Assembly: GCA_964437145.1 (NCBI GenBank) | Contig: CAYTFW010000031.1 | Location: 1 to 42,318 of the forward strand | Length of the DNA stretch: 42,318 nt | Origin: JAFAZJ01 sp964437145 | GTDB lineage: Bacteria; Pseudomonadota; Alphaproteobacteria; Reyranellales; Reyranellaceae | Reading direction: 5' to 3' | In this document: one piece after another, positions 42,229 to 42,318 of the stretch | Numbering within the stretch: position 1 is the first letter of the stretch | Layout of the letters: each line of letters begins with the position of its first letter | Program-made: the position numbers and the translations under genes | Notes under the pieces: generated by a model | The model's database searches: none | Seen by the model: the letters and a program-made list of their open reading frames with translations, nothing else | Told to the model about the DNA's origin: nothing

Positions 42229-42318
42229 CCCTCGCCCCGCCTGCGGGGAGAGGGTCGGGGTGAGGGGCTGCCGCAGGTGACGCGGCATGCCGTGGGTAAC
42301 TTGCGGCAGCCCCTCACC
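42229..42318. repeat. Family E-like repeat cut by the window end
   Basis: CTCGCCCCGCCTGCGGGGAG forms a hairpin, then GGTGAGGGGCTGCCGCA (from 42259) is complementary to TGCGGCAGCCCCTCACC at the last bases of the window. The right end is not seen. It shares the CCCCTCA/TGAGGGG edge with the element at 38774-38931. Confidence 0.7.

Overview
The window is 42.3 kb of GC-rich chromosomal DNA, densely coding on both strands. The order rpsF-rpsR-rplI divergent from fabD, the DivK-like receiver next to a large sensor kinase, the IorAB-type oxidoreductase and the many small-molecule catabolic genes (TauD, DapA-like, LLM, FAH, D-aminoacylase) point to a free-living alphaproteobacterium, perhaps of Rhodospirillales/Reyranella type. 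That placement is inferred from gene order and protein style, not from a search. No tRNA, rRNA, CRISPR, phage or transposase gene was seen.

Layout: 1-2.2 kb, an ABC-2 exporter (ATPase cut by the window start, permease) followed by a DapA-like aldolase. 2.5-5.2 kb, an iorAB-like molybdenum hydroxylase. 5.2-5.9 kb, a gene-free stretch. 5.9-9.2 kb, an MFS transporter, the murein endopeptidase MepA and an enoyl-CoA hydratase-like protein. 9.3-14.1 kb, a minus-strand signalling operon: Cache-HAMP-3xGAF histidine kinase, single-domain receiver, receiver-adenylate cyclase. 14.3-18.6 kb, a probable inserted block: DUF2061 protein, alpha/beta hydrolase, membrane protein, YciI-like protein, SDR and a divergent LysR regulator. 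It is bracketed by a broken copy and the intact copy of the start of a tauD-like gene. 18.6-23 kb, TauD-like dioxygenase, luciferase-like monooxygenase, M23-type protein and D-aminoacylase-type amidohydrolase. 23.1-23.8 kb, a hicAB toxin-antitoxin pair. 24-28.5 kb, amidase + GNAT and a fumarylacetoacetate hydrolase divergent from a second DapA-like protein. 28.5-31.2 kb, a membrane protein, a patatin-like phospholipase, an ASCH-like protein and ribosomal protein L33. 31.3-36.2 kb, a TetR-regulated RND efflux operon. 36.3-38.8 kb, a TauE/SafE exporter, a TIGR02466-type oxygenase and a PhzF protein. 38.9-42.2 kb, rplI-rpsR-rpsF with a probable S6:S18 leader, a small secreted protein, and fabD.

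Three things stand out beyond ordinary genes. First, the 14.3-18.6 kb block behaves like an island: tauD's first ~90 bases are repeated at its far edge, and two promoters inside it share a candidate LysR box about 100 bp upstream of each start. Second, at least five families of imperfect palindromic repeats occupy most non-operonic gaps; some supply the last codons of genes, and one palindrome appears to have inserted inside another. Third, the rpsF leader can fold into a hairpin with a CCG bulge, like the described S6:S18 autoregulatory motif. No convincing new defence or mobile system was found.
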